Shown: positions 1 to 6,000 of the stretch, in pieces
Layout: each line of letters opens with the position of its first letter
How positions within the stretch are numbered: the first letter of the stretch is position 1
Source: Piscirickettsiaceae bacterium
Lineage (GTDB): Bacteria > Pseudomonadota > Gammaproteobacteria > Nitrosococcales > Methylophagaceae
DNA: 6,366 bases
Assembly: GCA_030627065.1 (NCBI GenBank)
Contig: DAOUSV010000090.1
Span: forward strand, 1 to 6,366
Direction of reading: 5' to 3'
Notes under the pieces: model-generated
Databases searched by the model: none
What the model was told of the DNA's origin: nothing
What the model saw: only the letters and a program-made list of their open reading frames with translations
Made by a program: the position numbers and the translations under genes

Positions 1-1
1 T

Positions 2-77
2 TGGTGGAGCTAGACGGGTTCGAACCGTCGACCTCTTCACTGCCAGCGAAGCGCTCTCCCAGCTGAGCTATAGCCCC
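2..77 (-). tRNA. tRNA-Ala (anticodon GGC)
   Basis: Read on the minus strand, this 76-nt stretch folds as a canonical cloverleaf. The acceptor stem GGGGCTA pairs with TAGCTCC (one G-U), the D-arm is GCTC/GAGC, the anticodon stem CTTCG/TGAAG encloses loop CTGGCAG, and the T-arm GACGG/CCGTC encloses TTCGAAC. A discriminator A and an encoded CCA follow. The anticodon GGC reads GCC/GCU alanine codons. The 5' half closely resembles enterobacterial tRNA-Ala(GGC). It is transcribed away from lptD from the promoter at 112-140. Its 3' end lies at the window edge, so further tRNAs in the same transcript cannot be excluded. Confidence 0.97.
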
Positions 78-111
78 CTGTGGAAGCTGCAACCCCCGAA
101 AGGAAGCGCAT

Positions 112-161
112 ACTATAAGGATTTCACTTTTAGCTGTCAATCAATTATTTAAAAAAAATAC
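112..161 (-). promoter_or_regulatory. sigma70 promoter of tRNA-Ala with AT-rich upstream element
   Basis: On the minus strand a perfect -35 box TTGACA (plus positions 135-140) is followed by a 17-bp spacer and a -10 box TATAGT (112-117, five of six matches). Just upstream of the -35 box, 141-161 reads on the minus strand as a nearly pure A/T stretch with a T8 tract, as expected of an UP element contacted by the RNA polymerase alpha subunit. Initiation would fall near 105, giving a leader of roughly 28 nt before the mature tRNA. The bases after the -10 box are G/C-containing (ATGCGC), the kind of discriminator found at stringently controlled stable-RNA promoters. The boxes are seen; growth-rate control is inferred. 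Confidence 0.88.
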
Positions 162-285
162 AGAGAGGACGTTTCTCCCACGGAAGTGATGACTTAAGAT
201 GTTAATTAATCAAATTAAAACAATCATATAAGTTGTTGATGCATATTGTTTGGCAATGTTTATGTATTAAAAAATCATGCTTTAT

Positions 286-328
286 TTGATGTGATGTCAT
301 TAATATGCGATAAATTAGTCATTATATT
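286..328 (+). promoter_or_regulatory. candidate lptD promoters (two overlapping sigma70-like pairs)
   Basis: Two overlapping possibilities lie 50-95 bp before the lptD start. One pairs TTGATG (286-291) with GATAAA (309-314) across 17 bp, the latter preceded by TGC as in an extended -10 element. The other pairs TTAATA (300-305) with TATATT (323-328), also across 17 bp. Neither has a good -35 box. In E. coli lptD belongs to the envelope-stress sigma-E regulon, but I find no GGAACTT-spacer-TCTGA type promoter here. A promoter in this gap is expected because the upstream tRNA is divergent; which pair is used is uncertain. Confidence 0.4.
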
Positions 329-368
329 GATGTTCGAGTTAGTCTGGTTCTAGGCTGAAACGACGCCT

Positions 369-374
369 TGAGGA
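369..374 (+). promoter_or_regulatory. ribosome binding site of lptD, deciding the start
   Basis: TGAGGA lies 5 nt before the ATG at 380, good Shine-Dalgarno spacing. The in-frame TTG at 368 overlaps this element and has no ribosome binding site of its own at proper distance. The ATG at 380 is therefore the start. Confidence 0.85.
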
Positions 375-379
375 TAGTC

Positions 380-2611
380 ATGCGCAAACTGATACTTTTA
401 TCTGCAGTCACATTGTATTGTTACGGAACGATAGCTGCTGCTGAGGCAAGCTGGCAACATTGTGCCTCGACGAGTGATGTCGGTTTTTTACCTACTTTTA
501 CTAATTCGGAAGGTTCTGAGGTGGATGTTAAAGCAGATAACGTTCAGCTTGTGGAGGAGGGGACGTCTGTCTTCACCGGGAATGTTGAAGTGATGAGAGC
601 CGGTCAGGAGCTTAAATCAAACCGAGCAACCTATAATCAGTTATCAGGCAATGTAACAGCGCAAGGTAATGTTCAATTACGCGATAGTGAAATAATCCTT
701 AATGCTGAGCAAGCTGAGTGGGATTTGTCTAAGGATGAAGGTAGTTTGATTGACGCTGATTACCGTTTGCGTGAAAGTCATGCTCGAGGTGAAGCTAGTC
801 ATGTGTTTCGGGAGGGCATATCACGAACTAAACTGAAAGGTGGAACCTACACAACCTGTCCTGCTGGTGATGATGCTTGGCTATTATCTGCTTCAAATGT
901 GAATTTAAATCATGATGAGGCGGTTGGTGTTGCTCGTAATGTTGTCGTACGATTAGGAGGTGTCCCTCTTTTTTATACGCCGTATTTAAGCTTTCCACTC
1001 AATGATGAGCGTAAGTCGGGCTTTTTGACACCTATTATAGGCAGCAGTGATGAAACTGGCTTTGATGTGAGTGCACCATATTATTGGAATATCTCTCCGA
1101 ATAAAGACCTTACATTCACGCCGCGTTATATGTCTGAACGTGGTTTGATGTTACGTAGTGATTTCCGTTATTTGTATGAACAAGCCTCTGGTAAGTTAGA
1201 TGTTGGATTTTTAGCAAGTGATAATCTAAATAATGATGGGGATGATGTTAACCCTTACTATAATGAAGACCGAAAGCATTTTTCTTGGCAGCATAGCAGT
1301 CGATTATCTTCACGTTGGAATGCTAATGTTGATTATAACTATGTATCTGACAATGCATATCTAGAGGACTTTTCTTCCAACCTAAGCTTAACGAGCACTA
1401 CGCACATTAATCGAAAATTAGATGTTTCTTATAATGGCGATGTATGGGATTTTACGGGGCGATTACAGGGCTATCAAACATTAACTGATATTACGAAGCC
1501 TTATCAACGACTACCTCAATTATTATTACGCGGTTCTTTGCCTGATCAATTTATGGGGATGACCTATAGCTTGAAAACAGAGTATGTTGCTTTTGACCAT
1601 TCTACTGCTATTGATGGTGAGCGCGTTGATATAGAACCATCGGTTAGTTTGCCATGGGCATCAGCAGCGGCATTTGTTACACCACGAATTGCATTACATC
1701 ATACGCGCTATGATTTAGATGATAGTGTCGTTATTGGTGGAGATAAAACACCAACGAGAACATTGCCAGTGGCAAGTCTTGACAGTGGTTTGTTTTTTGA
1801 ACGTGAAACGTCTTTTTGGAATACAAGCTATATCCATACATTAGAGCCCCGCGCTTTCTATCTTTACGTTCCTGAGCGTGACCAATCAGATATTCCTGTT
1901 TTTGACAGTAGTTTACGAACATTTACTATGGGGCAGCTATTTTCTTACGATAGATTTTCAGGAACAGATCGTGTTGGTGATACTAATCAATTGTCATTAG
2001 CATTAACATCAAGAATTATTGACCAAAAAACAGGGCGTGAACGTTTTCGTGCAAGTTTGGGGCAAATTCAATATTTTAGTGATCGTGATGTCACGCTGAG
2101 AGCGAATGGAGAGCCTGAAACGCAATCTGATTCTGATATGGTGGCTGAAATAGTCGCTTCTATAGCCAAAGACTGGACTGTTCGTGGTGAAATTCAATGG
2201 GATACACATGGTGATACTTCAAATATGTCCGCTTTGCAATTACGTTATCGAGGAGACAACGGACGATTATTAAATGTATCGCACCGTTATCGTCGAGATG
2301 GCGTTTCAACAATAGCGGGTCTAGAACAAGTTGACATTTCAGCCCGGATGCCTTTCAATCGTCAGTGGAGTATAGTTGGGCGCTGGTATCATTCATTGAA
2401 AGATAATAAAACGCTAGAAGGTTTGGCGGGTATTGAATATGAAAGTTGTTGTTGGGCGGCGCGATTAGTGGCAAGAAATTATATTAATGATGTGTCAGAT
2501 AATGATCGTAATTTAGCAATATTCCTCCAATTGGAATTAAAAGGCCTAGGTAACTTTGGTCAAAAAACGGAAACATTATTAGAGCGTAGTATTTTAGGGT
2601 ATGGTTCATAA
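380..2611 (+). CDS. lptD: LPS-assembly protein LptD (outer-membrane LPS translocon)
   Basis: This is LptD (formerly Imp/OstA), the outer-membrane beta-barrel that, plugged by lipoprotein LptE, inserts lipopolysaccharide into the outer leaflet after it crosses the periplasm on the LptA bridge. The ATG at 380 gives 743 aa, slightly shorter than E. coli (784). Residues 1-23 are a Sec signal peptide (MRKLILL..., AAAEA before SW). About 48-150 form the periplasmic OstA/LptA-like beta-jellyroll that docks LptA. The hallmark VPLFYTPYLSFP is at 195-206, followed by SGFLTP, and the rest is the C-terminal barrel with alternating, aromatic-rich strands. The four cysteines of functional LptD are present: C28, C160 and the adjacent pair C690-C691. 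By analogy with E. coli, disulfides C28-C690 and C160-C691 are expected. An in-frame TTG 12 nt upstream (368) is rejected because it overlaps the ribosome binding site. SurA, encoded next, chaperones this protein in E. coli. Confidence 0.98.
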   Translation: MRKLILLSAVTLYCYGTIAAAEASWQHCASTSDVGFLPTFTNSEGSEVDVKADNVQLVEEGTSVFTGNVEVMRAGQELKSNRATYNQLSGNVTAQGNVQLRDSEIILNAEQAEWDLSKDEGSLIDADYRLRESHARGEASHVFREGISRTKLKGGTYTTCPAGDDAWLLSASNVNLNHDEAVGVARNVVVRLGGVPLFYTPYLSFPLNDERKSGFLTPIIGSSDETGFDVSAPYYWNISPNKDLTFTPRYMSERGLMLRSDFRYLYEQASGKLDVGFLASDNLNNDGDDVNPYYNEDRKHFSWQHSSRLSSRWNANVDYNYVSDNAYLEDFSSNLSLTSTTHINRKLDVSYNGDVWDFTGRLQGYQTLTDITKPYQRLPQLLLRGSLPDQFMGMTYSLKTEYVAFDHSTAIDGERVDIEPSVSLPWASAAAFVTPRIALHHTRYDLDDSVVIGGDKTPTRTLPVASLDSGLFFERETSFWNTSYIHTLEPRAFYLYVPERDQSDIPVFDSSLRTFTMGQLFSYDRFSGTDRVGDTNQLSLALTSRIIDQKTGRERFRASLGQIQYFSDRDVTLRANGEPETQSDSDMVAEIVASIAKDWTVRGEIQWDTHGDTSNMSALQLRYRGDNGRLLNVSHRYRRDGVSTIAGLEQVDISARMPFNRQWSIVGRWYHSLKDNKTLEGLAGIEYESCCWAARLVARNYINDVSDNDRNLAIFLQLELKGLGNFGQKTETLLERSILGYGS

Positions 2612-2651
2612 GTCAAATCACCCCACCGATTTATATATATCGACCTAATGT

Positions 2652-2663
2652 TGTTAATTAACA
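2652..2663. repeat. perfect 12-bp palindrome upstream of surA
   Basis: TGTTAATTAACA is its own reverse complement and sits 24 bp upstream of the candidate surA -10 box. Ten of its bases (TGTTAATTAA) recur at 200-209 upstream of lptD. It could be an operator, but such A/T palindromes arise readily in AT-rich gaps, and no regulator is implicated by the sequence. Confidence 0.35.
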
Positions 2664-2686
2664 TATTTTATATTGTGTATTTCTTT

Positions 2687-2692
2687 TATAAT
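2687..2692 (+). promoter_or_regulatory. candidate -10 box of an internal surA promoter
   Basis: A perfect TATAAT sits 36 bp before the surA ATG in a 117-bp AT-rich gap after lptD. No good -35 box lies 16-18 bp upstream (the region reads TATTTT at 17 bp), and there is no extended -10 TG. It would be a weak or activator-dependent promoter if used. The gap contains no rho-independent terminator, so readthrough from lptD is also likely. Confidence 0.4.
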
Positions 2693-2728
2693 ACGTGATA
2701 TTACTCCCGTTTATTACGCAGGTTCTTC

Positions 2729-3994
2729 ATGATTAAAGTTCTATTATTCTCTCTTTTAATGGTAAGTTCCGCCTGGGCTGAGCCTTTAGACCGAATTGTT
2801 GCCGTGGTTAATGACGAGGTTCTTCTTGAAAGTGAACTCATTGAAATGGAAGGCACTGTGCGTCAGCAGTTACGCCAACGTAATGCCGCAACGCCACCTA
2901 AAGATATTTTGCGTAAGCAGGTGTTAGAACGGCTAATTATTCAGAAAGTACAAATTCAAAAAGCATCGAGAGTCGGTATCCGCGTGGGTGATGATGCTCT
3001 TAATGCGGCGTTACGTCAGATCGCTGATAATAATAAGATGACATTACGTGAGTTCAGTAATGTCTTACGAGACGATGGTTTTGATTTTGGTGATTTTAGA
3101 GAAACAATTCGAGAAGAAATGATTATCAGCCGCTTACGTAAACGTTTGGTTGAGGATAAAGTAACAGTTTCTGATCGGGAGATTGATAGCTTTGTAGCAA
3201 CTCAAATAGCACAAGGCGGGGCTGAAGAGGCTTATCATTTACTGCATATCTTGATTAGTGTGCCAGAAGCCGCATTGCCAGAACAGGTTCAAGCTGCACA
3301 AGACAAGCTGGCCAAAGTTCAAGTATTATTGAGTGATGGTGTTGATTTTTCAGAAGTAGCAGCGGGCTATTCCGATGGTCAGAATGCATTGGAAGGTGGT
3401 GACTTAGGTTGGCGTAAACAAGGGGAACTACCTAGTTTATTTGCAGGAGTTGTCCCACAATTAGCCATTTCAATGGTCAGTGATGTTCTTCGTAGTGGCA
3501 GTGGTTTTCATTTGGTTAAACTTGCCGACAAAAAGAGTGAAGAAATACACTTGGTCAAACAGACCTTAGCGAGTCATATCTTAATTAAAACCAATGAACT
3601 TACCAGTGATGAAGATGCTGAAAAACGTTTAAACTCTTTACGCGAACGCATTATAAATGGTGATAACTTTGCAGAATTGGCACGTTCAAATTCAGATGAT
3701 ACTGGCTCAGCAATTGAAGGCGGTAGTCTTGGCTGGAGTAGTACCGGTGCAATGGTGCCGGAGTTTGAAGAAAAAATGAATGCATTAGAAGCTGGAGAAG
3801 TTGGTGATGTATTTAAAAGTCGTTTTGGATGGCATTTAATCAAAGTGATTGAACGCCGTGAAGAAAATATGGCAGAAGAATTTAAGCGAATGAAAGCGCG
3901 TGGACAAATTCGTCAACGGAAAATCGCAGAAGACTTAGAAAGCTGGTTACGCCAGTTACATGATGAAGCCTATATTGAGTACCGTAATAATTGA
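2729..3994 (+). CDS. surA: periplasmic chaperone and peptidyl-prolyl isomerase SurA
   Basis: SurA is the main periplasmic chaperone escorting unfolded outer-membrane beta-barrels to the BAM complex. It also has cis-trans prolyl isomerase (parvulin) activity. The product is 421 aa (E. coli 428). Residues 1-17 are a signal peptide ending AWA before EPLDRIVAVVNDEVLLESEL, the conserved start of the mature N-terminal domain. This chaperone domain runs to about 165. The first parvulin domain covers about 168-272 (HILI at 173-176, GGDLGW at 223-228). The second covers about 278-383 (SHILIK from 282, GGSLGW at 331-336, FGWHLIKV near its end). The last 35-40 residues form the charged C-terminal helix that packs back on the N-domain. 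In E. coli the second parvulin domain carries most isomerase activity; here too it matches the consensus better. AGG at 2720-2722, 6 nt before the ATG, is a modest ribosome binding site. The stop codon overlaps the pdxA start. Confidence 0.97.
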   Translation: MIKVLLFSLLMVSSAWAEPLDRIVAVVNDEVLLESELIEMEGTVRQQLRQRNAATPPKDILRKQVLERLIIQKVQIQKASRVGIRVGDDALNAALRQIADNNKMTLREFSNVLRDDGFDFGDFRETIREEMIISRLRKRLVEDKVTVSDREIDSFVATQIAQGGAEEAYHLLHILISVPEAALPEQVQAAQDKLAKVQVLLSDGVDFSEVAAGYSDGQNALEGGDLGWRKQGELPSLFAGVVPQLAISMVSDVLRSGSGFHLVKLADKKSEEIHLVKQTLASHILIKTNELTSDEDAEKRLNSLRERIINGDNFAELARSNSDDTGSAIEGGSLGWSSTGAMVPEFEEKMNALEAGEVGDVFKSRFGWHLIKVIERREENMAEEFKRMKARGQIRQRKIAEDLESWLRQLHDEAYIEYRNN

Positions 3995-4977
3995 ATAAAT
4001 GTCCACGGGTCGTTATAACATCTGGTGAGCCTGCAGGCATTGGCCCCGATCTTTGTATCCAACTAGCTAAGACCCAGCAACCATGTGAATTACTCATTAT
4101 TGCTGACCCTGAATTGTTACAGCAACGAGCGGATATTCTAGGTATAGCTATTACGCTTGAACAAGCAGATCTGGCACAAAAATCACAGGTAGTTCCTGAG
4201 AATGTAATACGCTATATCCCAGTTGACTTAGCAGTAAAGAGTCAGGCTGGGAACTTAGACCGTCGTAATGCAGAATATGTGTTAAATACATTACAAACGG
4301 CCCTTGATGGCTGTTTATTGAATCAGTTTGATGCCATGGTTACAGCGCCTGTCCATAAAGGCATTATTAATGAAGCAGATAGTGTTTTTACGGGACATAC
4401 TGAGTTTTTAGCTGATGGTGCAGGTATTGATAAGGTCGTTATGATGTTAGCGACACCGTCATTACGCGTAGCGTTGGTGACTACGCACTTACCTTTGATT
4501 GAAGTCAGTCCTGCGATTACTCAGCAATCATTAACGCAAGTTATTGAAATTATTCAACAGAGTTTTACAATACAATTTGGTCTTAAACAACCACGTATCG
4601 CAGTTTGTGGTTTAAACCCTCATGCAGGTGAAGGTGGCCACCTTGGCAGTGAAGAAATTGATGTCATTATTCCTGTTATTGAACGCTTAAAACAACAAGG
4701 ATTAAATGTGTCAGGGCCGTGGCCTGCGGATACGGTATTTGTTAAAGAGAAACTACAAGACTTTGACGTTATTTTAGCGATGTATCACGATCAAGGTCTA
4801 CCGGTGTTAAAGCATCAAGGTTTTGGCCAAGCAGTTAATGTGACTCTAGGCTTGCCCTTTATTCGAACCTCCGTTGATCATGGAACTGCATTAGATCTAG
4901 TCGGTACAGGCAAAGCAACAACAACAAGTTTACAGGCGGCTATTGATATGGCTGTGGACATGATAAAAATAAGGTGA
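3991..4977 (+). CDS. pdxA: 4-hydroxythreonine-4-phosphate dehydrogenase PdxA
   Basis: PdxA is a cytoplasmic, metal-dependent NAD+ dehydrogenase of the DXP-dependent pyridoxal 5'-phosphate pathway. It oxidises 4-phosphohydroxy-L-threonine; the product decarboxylates to 3-amino-1-hydroxyacetone 1-phosphate, which PdxJ uses. The 328-aa product (E. coli 329) opens with RVVITSGEPAGIGPDL. It carries the three metal-binding histidines at H166 (TTHLPL), H211 (NPHAGEGG) and H266 (YHDQGLP), the E. coli numbering as I recall it, and H136-T137 (TGHTEF) of the substrate site. FIRTSVDHGTALD is near the C-terminus. The start is TTG at 3991: the codon just before it in frame is TAA, and the next canonical ATG lies far inside conserved sequence. 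TTG shares bases with the surA stop (ATTGA), and no strong Shine-Dalgarno precedes it (only GAG at 3977-3979), so translation probably depends on coupling to surA. Confidence 0.96.
   Translation: MNKCPRVVITSGEPAGIGPDLCIQLAKTQQPCELLIIADPELLQQRADILGIAITLEQADLAQKSQVVPENVIRYIPVDLAVKSQAGNLDRRNAEYVLNTLQTALDGCLLNQFDAMVTAPVHKGIINEADSVFTGHTEFLADGAGIDKVVMMLATPSLRVALVTTHLPLIEVSPAITQQSLTQVIEIIQQSFTIQFGLKQPRIAVCGLNPHAGEGGHLGSEEIDVIIPVIERLKQQGLNVSGPWPADTVFVKEKLQDFDVILAMYHDQGLPVLKHQGFGQAVNVTLGLPFIRTSVDHGTALDLVGTGKATTTSLQAAIDMAVDMIKIR
4971..4974 (+). promoter_or_regulatory. ribosome binding site of rsmA inside the pdxA end
   Basis: AAGG, extended as AAGGTGA, lies within the last codons and stop of pdxA, 7 nt before the rsmA ATG. 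This placement supports the 4982 start and tight coupling of the two genes. Confidence 0.75.
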
Positions 4978-4981
4978 ATTA

Positions 4982-5797
4982 ATGGCAAAATCAAGACTAT
5001 ATCCTGCGGCAAAAAAACGATTTGGGCAGAACTTTTTACACGACGATCAAATTATTGCTGATATTGTGGCTGCAGTAGATCCACAAGATGGTCAGCATAT
5101 GGTTGAAATAGGCCCAGGACGTGGTGCATTAACATTGCCATTACTACAGCGGAGCCAACGGCTCGATGTAATTGAGCTTGATCATGATTTAGTGCCATTA
5201 TTGCAACAAAAACTAATTGAATATGAGCAGTTATCTATTCATCAAGCCGATGCTCTGTCTTTTGATTATTCAACATTAGTGACTGAAAATGAAAAGTTAC
5301 GAATTATAGGTAATTTGCCTTATAACATTACGACACCTTTGTTATTCCATTTGCTAGAACAATCATCTTATATTGATGACATGTGCTTTATGTTGCAAGA
5401 AGAAGTTGTTGATAGGATTTGTGCGCAACCTGGTTCTAAAACATATGGTCGACTTAGCATTATGGTGCAATACCAATGCGAAGCTGTAAAACTGTTTGTT
5501 GTACCTGCAGAAGCTTTTGAACCTATTCCTAAAGTAGAATCGGCTATTATTTACCTACGACCAAGGGCTGATTTTATAGGTGGTGCCATCCCCATTAAAG
5601 CACTAAATACGATTGTATTAAAAGCCTTCTCGCAGCGTCGAAAAACCATTGCTAACACACTGAAAAACATGGTTTCTCCTGGTGATTTACAAGCTGATAA
5701 CATTGATTTAAAGCAGAGGCCTGAGACAATTAGTATTGAACAATATGTGGCTATTACACGTAGATGGCTAGCCAAAACAGAGCAAAGTGATAATTAA
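4982..5797 (+). CDS. rsmA: 16S rRNA (adenine1518-N6/adenine1519-N6)-dimethyltransferase RsmA (KsgA)
   Basis: RsmA/KsgA uses S-adenosylmethionine to dimethylate two adjacent adenines in helix 45 of 16S rRNA, a late step and checkpoint in 30S maturation; its loss gives kasugamycin resistance. The 271-aa product (E. coli 273) begins with the family signature KKRFGQNFLHD (11-21). SAM-binding motif I is VEIGPGRGALT (41-51), with the acidic ribose-binding region IELDHDL just after. The catalytic motif IV NLPYNIT is at 111-117. The C-terminal small helical domain carries FEPIPKVESA (from 179) and FSQRRKT (216-222), both typical of KsgA. Nothing appears truncated or substituted. It starts 4 bp after the pdxA stop with its ribosome binding site inside pdxA, so it belongs to the surA-pdxA-rsmA unit. 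The usual enteric followers apaG and apaH are absent downstream. Confidence 0.98.
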   Translation: MAKSRLYPAAKKRFGQNFLHDDQIIADIVAAVDPQDGQHMVEIGPGRGALTLPLLQRSQRLDVIELDHDLVPLLQQKLIEYEQLSIHQADALSFDYSTLVTENEKLRIIGNLPYNITTPLLFHLLEQSSYIDDMCFMLQEEVVDRICAQPGSKTYGRLSIMVQYQCEAVKLFVVPAEAFEPIPKVESAIIYLRPRADFIGGAIPIKALNTIVLKAFSQRRKTIANTLKNMVSPGDLQADNIDLKQRPETISIEQYVAITRRWLAKTEQSDN

Positions 5798-5885
5798 ACT
5801 AATTAAATTTGTGTTCAAGCCCAAAAATGCAATACAGCCATAAAGTATGATGTTTATTTGAGTCGATAGTTGAAAATGGGAAGAA

Positions 5886-5897
5886 GTGTCTTGACAC
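5886..5897. promoter_or_regulatory. candidate operator dyad over the HU -35 box
   Basis: GTGTC-TT-GACAC is a 5-bp inverted repeat around a 2-bp centre and contains the whole -35 hexamer TTGACA. A protein bound here would block RNA polymerase. Because five of its bases are already fixed by the -35 box, the dyad could be coincidental. I do not recognise a specific regulator's site in it. Confidence 0.35.
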
Positions 5898-5920
5898 CTT
5901 GTTTTTGCTGTAGTTATATA
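5891..5920 (+). promoter_or_regulatory. sigma70 promoter of the HU gene
   Basis: A perfect -35 box TTGACA (5891-5896) is followed by an AT-rich -10 region TTATATACT (5914-5922). The best fit at acceptable spacing is TATATA at 5915-5920 with an 18-bp spacer. The closer match TATACT (5917-5922) would need a 20-bp spacer. Transcription would start near 5927, giving a leader of about 75 nt. The location in a 203-bp gap after rsmA suits a separate HU transcription unit. Confidence 0.65.
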
Positions 5921-5922
5921 CT

Positions 5923-5938
5923 CACTTCCAATGGAGTG
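5923..5938 (+). other. small hairpin near the 5' end of the HU leader
   Basis: CACT-T-CC, loop AAT, GG-AGTG forms a six-pair stem with one bulged T at or just after the expected transcription start. A 5'-terminal hairpin can protect an mRNA from decay. It has no T-run and is too short to be a terminator. Function is speculative. Confidence 0.3.
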
Positions 5939-5988
5939 CTGGTAGCTGGATATGGCTGTTGGGATAATAACTACTATAAATAATAATG

Positions 5989-5992
5989 AGGA
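5989..5992 (+). promoter_or_regulatory. ribosome binding site of the HU gene, deciding a GTG start
   Basis: AGGA (within TGAGGA, 5987-5992) lies 8 nt before GTG at 6001. The in-frame ATG at 5986 overlaps this element and would add five residues (MRNYI) ahead of the conserved HU start, so it is rejected. Confidence 0.85.
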
Positions 5993-6000
5993 ATTATATT

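Larger units (their letters stand above)
78..379. other. AT-rich intergenic region between divergent tRNA-Ala and lptD
   Basis: This stretch of about 300 bp carries no plausible gene on either strand. Its left half holds the leader and promoter of tRNA-Ala and an exact match to the IHF consensus WATCAANNNNTTR at 139-151. The middle (about 195-285) is AT-rich and holds TGTTAATTAA at 200-209, also present upstream of surA, but nothing else I can interpret. The right part holds weak lptD promoter candidates and the lptD ribosome binding site. I see no rho-independent terminator in it. Confidence 0.7.
5834..5959. repeat. 9-bp inverted repeat flanking the HU promoter
   Basis: ACAGCCATA at 5834-5842 is the exact reverse complement of TATGGCTGT at 5951-5959. 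The two arms lie 108 bp apart on either side of the putative HU promoter. They could be a pair of protein sites or chance; the match does not extend beyond 9 bp. Confidence 0.3.

Noticed and set aside
306..360. Sigma-E (RpoE) promoter upstream of lptD, as known in E. coli
   Set aside because: TCTGG at 343-347 hints at a -10 element, but no GGAAC-like -35 element lies at the right distance. Not supported.
416..424. Cysteine 14 of LptD as a lipoprotein lipobox
   Set aside because: The residues before it (LY) do not fit the lipobox, and LptD is a signal-peptidase-I substrate. The functional cysteines are C28, C160, C690 and C691.
1731..2209. Two short minus-strand reading frames inside lptD
   Set aside because: They are antisense to the conserved barrel region, have no ribosome binding site and no recognisable protein.
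2627..2642. CGAT...ATCG inverted repeat after lptD as a terminator
   Set aside because: The stem is A/T-rich, contains a mismatch and has no following T-run. It is unlikely to terminate transcription.
3574..4097. Minus-strand reading frames within surA and across the surA-pdxA junction
   Set aside because: They lie opposite well-conserved coding sequence and look like shadows, with no family resemblance.
5963..5980. GATAAT (5963-5968) and TATAAA (5975-5980) as -10 boxes close to the HU start
   Set aside because: Neither has a recognisable -35 box 16-18 bp upstream, and the TTGACA promoter further upstream is clearly better.
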